Source of the DNA: CAZYTO01 sp964650405
GTDB lineage: Bacteria; Acidobacteriota; Thermoanaerobaculia; Gp7-AA8
DNA length: 9,148 nucleotides
NCBI GenBank assembly: GCA_964650405.1
Contig: CAZYTO010000240.1
Location: forward strand, 1-9,148
Direction: 5' to 3'
This document shows, piece by piece, positions 6,996-9,148 of the stretch; position 1 is the first letter of the stretch; every line of letters starts with the position of its first letter. The translations under genes and the position numbers were made by a program. The notes beneath the pieces are model-generated. The model had not been told where the DNA came from and did no database searches. It worked only from the letters and a program-made list of their open reading frames with translations.

Positions 6996-7274
6996 CTACG
7001 ACGGTTCGGCTTCCTCGCCCAGGACGGTGGCCCGCGCGGCTTCGACGGCAAGCAGCACTTCCTGGTAGAGGTTGAAGGCCAGCTCGGGAGAGAGGGGCTC
7101 GGAAGCGCCGTTGCCGATGATCGTGGCGATCTGGGAGGCGTAGTGCGAGGCGGTGGGGAGGCGCTCGCCGGCCAGGTGGATCTGGCGGAAGCCGATGATC
7201 AGCTCCGCCTCGAGCTCCTCGCGAAACGTGCCGTTGTCGACCTCGGCGGGGAGCCGGTCGTAATCGACGTTCAT
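6996..7274 (-). CDS. Hypothetical protein of 92 aa, coupled to the metallopeptidase gene
   Basis: The ORF starts with ATG 7274, overlapping the metallopeptidase stop by 4 nt (ATGA), a classic translational coupling arrangement. It ends with TAG 35 nt before selD. The protein is soluble and mostly helical in composition, with an acidic N-terminal half (EVDNGTFREELEAELIIGF) and an Ala-rich C-terminal helix (LYQEVLLAVEAARATVL). There is no signal peptide, membrane segment, Cys cluster or catalytic motif. I do not recognise the family. The overlap and the GC-rich third positions support it as a real gene. It might be a cytoplasmic partner of a neighbour, but nothing in the sequence says which. 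Confidence 0.75.
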   Translation of the reverse strand: MNVDYDRLPAEVDNGTFREELEAELIIGFRQIHLAGERLPTASHYASQIATIIGNGASEPLSPELAFNLYQEVLLAVEAARATVLGEEAEPS

Positions 7275-8494
7275 CGCGTGAACCGCTCCATCAGGGCGTC
7301 GTCGACGCCGTAGGCGACTTTCACCGTCGTCCCCTTACCGGAGGCGACCAGCGGCTCAAGGCCGCGCTTGCGGAGGAACGTCACGTAGGCTTCGCGGAAG
7401 GCACGGGCGCGCTGCTCGTTCTGCCACTTCGTCTCCACCAGGACGGTCGGCTGGCAGTGCGCGTCCTGGGCGATGGTCACGCGGTCGTCGACCCAGCCCG
7501 CGGAGTCATGATCGCCGACGAGGAAGCGCCAGTGAAACTCCCCGAGGTGCTCGACCGTCAGCGGGTCCCGCAGGCCGGCGAAGGGCCTGGCGTCGAAGGC
7601 CGGGCCGGCTCCTTCCCTGCGGTCGAGCCGGGCGAAGTACTCGTTGTAGTGGATGACCTCTCGGGTGGAGCGCGGCGGGTTCTCGTCCATGCGCGTCACC
7701 ATCGGCCAGCCGCCGCGGCGGTACGCTTCCAGGACCAGCTTCATCCCCGCCGCATAGGGGAACATCAGCGACTCCGTGAAGTACTTCGGCGTGGAGGGGT
7801 CCATGGTCTTGTCGGCGCTTGCGGCGGCGTTCAGCATCTGGCCGACGGCCGTCGGGTTCTTGGCGATCGTGTCCAGCGAGACGCCGTTCTTCGACAGCAC
7901 GTACTGCAGCATCACCACCGACGCTTCCCCTTCGAGCAGGGAGTGGTAGGCCATGCCGGCGTCCGTGTCCCGCATCAGGCCGAGGTCGCGGGTACCGGCG
8001 CCGAAGCGCTGGTCCTGCAAGGCGTGGGTGAGCTCATGGATCTCCACCCCGTCGGCCATGGTCGCATCGTCGATGCCGGCGCTCTTGGCCTGCAGGTCGA
8101 CATCCCGCAGGGAGTAGTAGGTGTGCGAGAGCGGGTCGTAAAAGGCCAGTACCTGCGATTCGTAGAGCTTGAGCATGCTGCCGATGAGATCGGAGCCCTT
8201 GCCGGCGTCGACGAGCTGCAGGGCCTGGAGAATGAGGGCGAAGTCGTCGGCGGAGTACGGCATCGTCTTCGACATCTGCTCGCGGAGACGCTCGCGCAGC
8301 TCGGAGCGGTCGATCTCCTGGTGGGCCACGTCGTGGAGGAACTTCAGACCGCGCAGGTTCTCCACCTGGTGCATGGGCCCGGAGAGATCCTCGCCGGCCG
8401 GGCCGGCGGCAAGGGGAAGGGCAATGGCCAGGGCAAGAAGGGGGACGAGGCGTCGCAGCACGCCGGGCGGAAACGGACATGGCCCGGTAACCAT
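7271..8494 (-). CDS. Secreted zinc metallopeptidase-like protein (HExxH, gluzincin-like)
   Basis: From ATG 8494 the protein is 407 aa. A signal-peptide-like N-terminus (LRRLVPLLALAIALPLAAG, about residues 14-32) indicates export. The metal site is VEIHELTHALQDQ with H153, E154 and H157, followed 31 residues later by LLEGEA (E188/E190), a plausible third zinc ligand. Upstream, VLAFYDPLSHTYYSL is a conserved-looking block in this kind of peptidase. All catalytic residues expected for an HExxH enzyme are present; the substrate is unknown. The start is uncertain. ATG 8494 and GTG 8461 (giving MLRRLVPLL) both leave a good signal peptide, and neither has an adjacent ribosome binding site. Extension further upstream would overlap the divergent anti-sigma gene. 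A hairpin-forming dyad lies just before ATG 8494. It is the first gene of the minus-strand cluster leading into selD. Confidence 0.85.
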   Translation of the reverse strand: MVTGPCPFPPGVLRRLVPLLALAIALPLAAGPAGEDLSGPMHQVENLRGLKFLHDVAHQEIDRSELRERLREQMSKTMPYSADDFALILQALQLVDAGKGSDLIGSMLKLYESQVLAFYDPLSHTYYSLRDVDLQAKSAGIDDATMADGVEIHELTHALQDQRFGAGTRDLGLMRDTDAGMAYHSLLEGEASVVMLQYVLSKNGVSLDTIAKNPTAVGQMLNAAASADKTMDPSTPKYFTESLMFPYAAGMKLVLEAYRRGGWPMVTRMDENPPRSTREVIHYNEYFARLDRREGAGPAFDARPFAGLRDPLTVEHLGEFHWRFLVGDHDSAGWVDDRVTIAQDAHCQPTVLVETKWQNEQRARAFREAYVTFLRKRGLEPLVASGKGTTVKVAYGVDDALMERFTR

Positions 8495-8497
8495 TCC

Positions 8498-8528
8498 GGG
8501 AAAGGGTTCTGCAACAACCCTTGCTCCC
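8498..8528. promoter_or_regulatory. Interrupted dyad in divergent promoter region (operator or leader hairpin)
   Basis: On the plus strand GGGA-AAGGGTT, a 7-nt spacer CTGCAAC, then AACCCTT, a 2-nt bulge GC, and TCCC form an 11-bp inverted repeat. The core 7 bp (8502-8508 with 8516-8522) are perfect. It overlaps the -35 box of the plus-strand promoter and lies 4 nt upstream of the metallopeptidase ATG. It could be a repressor site acting on both directions or an mRNA hairpin in the minus-strand leader. Confidence 0.5.
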
Positions 8529-8549
8529 TTCCCTGCCCGCCCGTAGAAT
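8521..8549 (+). promoter_or_regulatory. Sigma-70-like promoter of the anti-sigma kinase gene
   Basis: TTGCTC (8521-8526) and TAGAAT (8544-8549) are separated by exactly 17 bp; the -10 matches consensus at 5 of 6 positions and the -35 keeps TTG. Predicted transcription would start near 8556, leaving only about 9 nt before ATG 8565, so a very short or nearly leaderless mRNA. The -35 box overlaps the dyad at 8498-8528. Confidence 0.5.
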
Positions 8550-8564
8550 GCCCGCGATTCATCG

Positions 8565-9017
8565 ATGGAACGCGACGGCGAGCGCATCGAGATCACCATC
8601 AGCAGCCGATTCGAAAATATCGAGCTCGTCCAGGTGATCGCGGAGCATCTTTGTGAGAATGCCGGCCTTGACGAGGACGGATCTCACTGGATCGGGATGG
8701 CCGTGCGCGAAGCCGTAGCCAACGCCATCAAGCACGGCAACAAACTGGATGTGGGGAAGAAGGTCAACGCCACGTTCGAGCTGAACGGCTACGACCTCGC
8801 CATCACGATCACCGATGAAGGAGAGGGATTCGATCCGGAAAAAGTGAGCGATCCGCTGAACCCGCAGAACCTCATGAAAACCAGCGGCCGCGGCATCTTT
8901 TACATGAAAACGTTCATGGACCAGGTCAGCTACTCGTTCCATCCGCACGGCGGCACGTCGCTGGTGATGACGAAGAATATGGCCAAAGGCAGCGGTATCG
9001 CCAGCAGTAAGGCCTGA
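8565..9017 (+). CDS. Anti-sigma factor serine kinase, RsbW/SpoIIAB-type HATPase
   Basis: This 150-aa single-domain GHKL ATPase is of the anti-sigma family. Such proteins sequester an alternative sigma factor and inactivate an STAS anti-anti-sigma partner by serine phosphorylation. The N box is REAVANAIKHGN (E49, N53), the G1 box DEGEGF (84-89) and the G2 box SGRGIFYMKTF (from 107), all ATP-binding hallmarks. Length is typical of RsbW (about 150-160). Start ATG 8565 is the first in-frame ATG after the predicted promoter and lacks a Shine-Dalgarno, fitting a very short leader. The last residues (KGSGIASSKA) are probably a disordered tail. It is divergent from the metallopeptidase gene. The following partial ORF 53 nt downstream could be its STAS partner, but that is inferred from common gene order only. 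Confidence 0.9.
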   Translation: MERDGERIEITISSRFENIELVQVIAEHLCENAGLDEDGSHWIGMAVREAVANAIKHGNKLDVGKKVNATFELNGYDLAITITDEGEGFDPEKVSDPLNPQNLMKTSGRGIFYMKTFMDQVSYSFHPHGGTSLVMTKNMAKGSGIASSKA

Positions 9018-9070
9018 CCACGAAAGAAGCGATAGCCGGTGGGGCGAGCCCCTTCGGGAGAGGAGATCAA

Positions 9071-9148
9071 ATGAAAGCAAAGTCCCGTACGACTGACAGC
9101 GGAGGCGAGATCAGCAAGGTAGAAGGAAAGAACAGAAACGGTACCGGG
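9071..9148 (+). CDS. Partial CDS, N-terminus only (product not identifiable)
   Basis: ATG 9071 is preceded by AGGAG at 9061-9065 with 5-nt spacing, the best ribosome binding site in this half of the window. Twenty-six codons are open to the right edge, reading MKAKSRTTDSGGEISKVEGK and then a Gly/Asn-rich stretch. The residues are hydrophilic and low in complexity, so no domain can be named. Position behind an RsbW-type kinase suggests an STAS anti-anti-sigma factor or another regulator, as inference only. Confidence 0.6.
   Translation, partial: MKAKSRTTDSGGEISKVEGKNRNGTG

Noticed and set aside
6220..7068. 282-codon plus-strand ORF opposite selD
   Set aside because: It is antisense to conserved SelD motifs and shows no domain of its own.
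7457..8656. 399-codon plus-strand ORF opposite the metallopeptidase gene
   Set aside because: The opposite strand encodes a signal peptide, HExxH and EGEA motifs. This frame is Val/Gly/Arg-rich noise and runs across the divergent promoter into the anti-sigma gene.
9041..9052. GGGGCGAGCCCC between the anti-sigma gene and the next ORF, considered as a terminator
   Set aside because: The stem is only 4-5 bp and there is no T tract, and a strong ribosome binding site follows within 10 nt. Readthrough in an operon is more likely.

Overview
This is a high-GC bacterial segment, probably from a metagenome-assembled genome because it contains a run of 10 N at 848-857. Gene content includes a membrane Ser/Thr kinase with a helical-repeat extracytoplasmic part, a second-type elongation factor G, a PEGA-domain protein, a DUF2007 protein, a selenoprotein SelD and an RsbW-type anti-sigma kinase. 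Together with the GC-rich codon use this fits Acidobacteriota or a related soil phylum. That placement is an inference from gene style and is not proven by any marker here.

Layout. Positions 1-2026 (minus strand) hold a eukaryotic-type Ser/Thr protein kinase that runs off the left edge and is interrupted by the assembly gap. The reading frame changes across the gap, and the sequences on its two sides resemble each other. Positions 2027-2257 are a divergent intergenic region dominated by 7-bp tandem repeats arranged as two opposed arms. Positions 2258-4354 (plus strand) encode an EF-G-like translation GTPase. From 8494 down to 4396 runs a minus-strand gene cluster with short gaps: secreted zinc metallopeptidase, a 92-aa unknown protein (ATGA overlap), selD, a DUF2007 protein, a PEGA-domain membrane protein, and a small membrane-protein ORF broken by a frameshift. 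At 8565 a plus-strand anti-sigma kinase gene begins, divergent from the cluster. A partial ORF with a strong ribosome binding site starts at 9071 and leaves the right edge.

The main result is that selD is longer than it first appears. An in-frame TGA at 6901-6903 lies exactly where the catalytic Cys/Sec of selenophosphate synthetase belongs (Gly-Gly-Sec-Ala-Cys-Lys). It is followed by a perfect 5-bp, 3-nt-loop hairpin with G as the first two loop bases, at the spacing expected of a bacterial SECIS element. The enzyme that makes the selenium donor is therefore itself predicted to be a selenoprotein, and the host should also encode SelA, SelB and tRNA-Sec, none of which are in this window. Ordinary gene calling would start the protein downstream and lose the catalytic Sec and Lys.

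The kinase and the anti-sigma module are signalling genes at either end. I see no direct evidence that they act together with the central cluster. The 8495-8564 divergent region holds a good sigma-70-like promoter whose -35 box overlaps a long dyad, a plausible control point for both directions.
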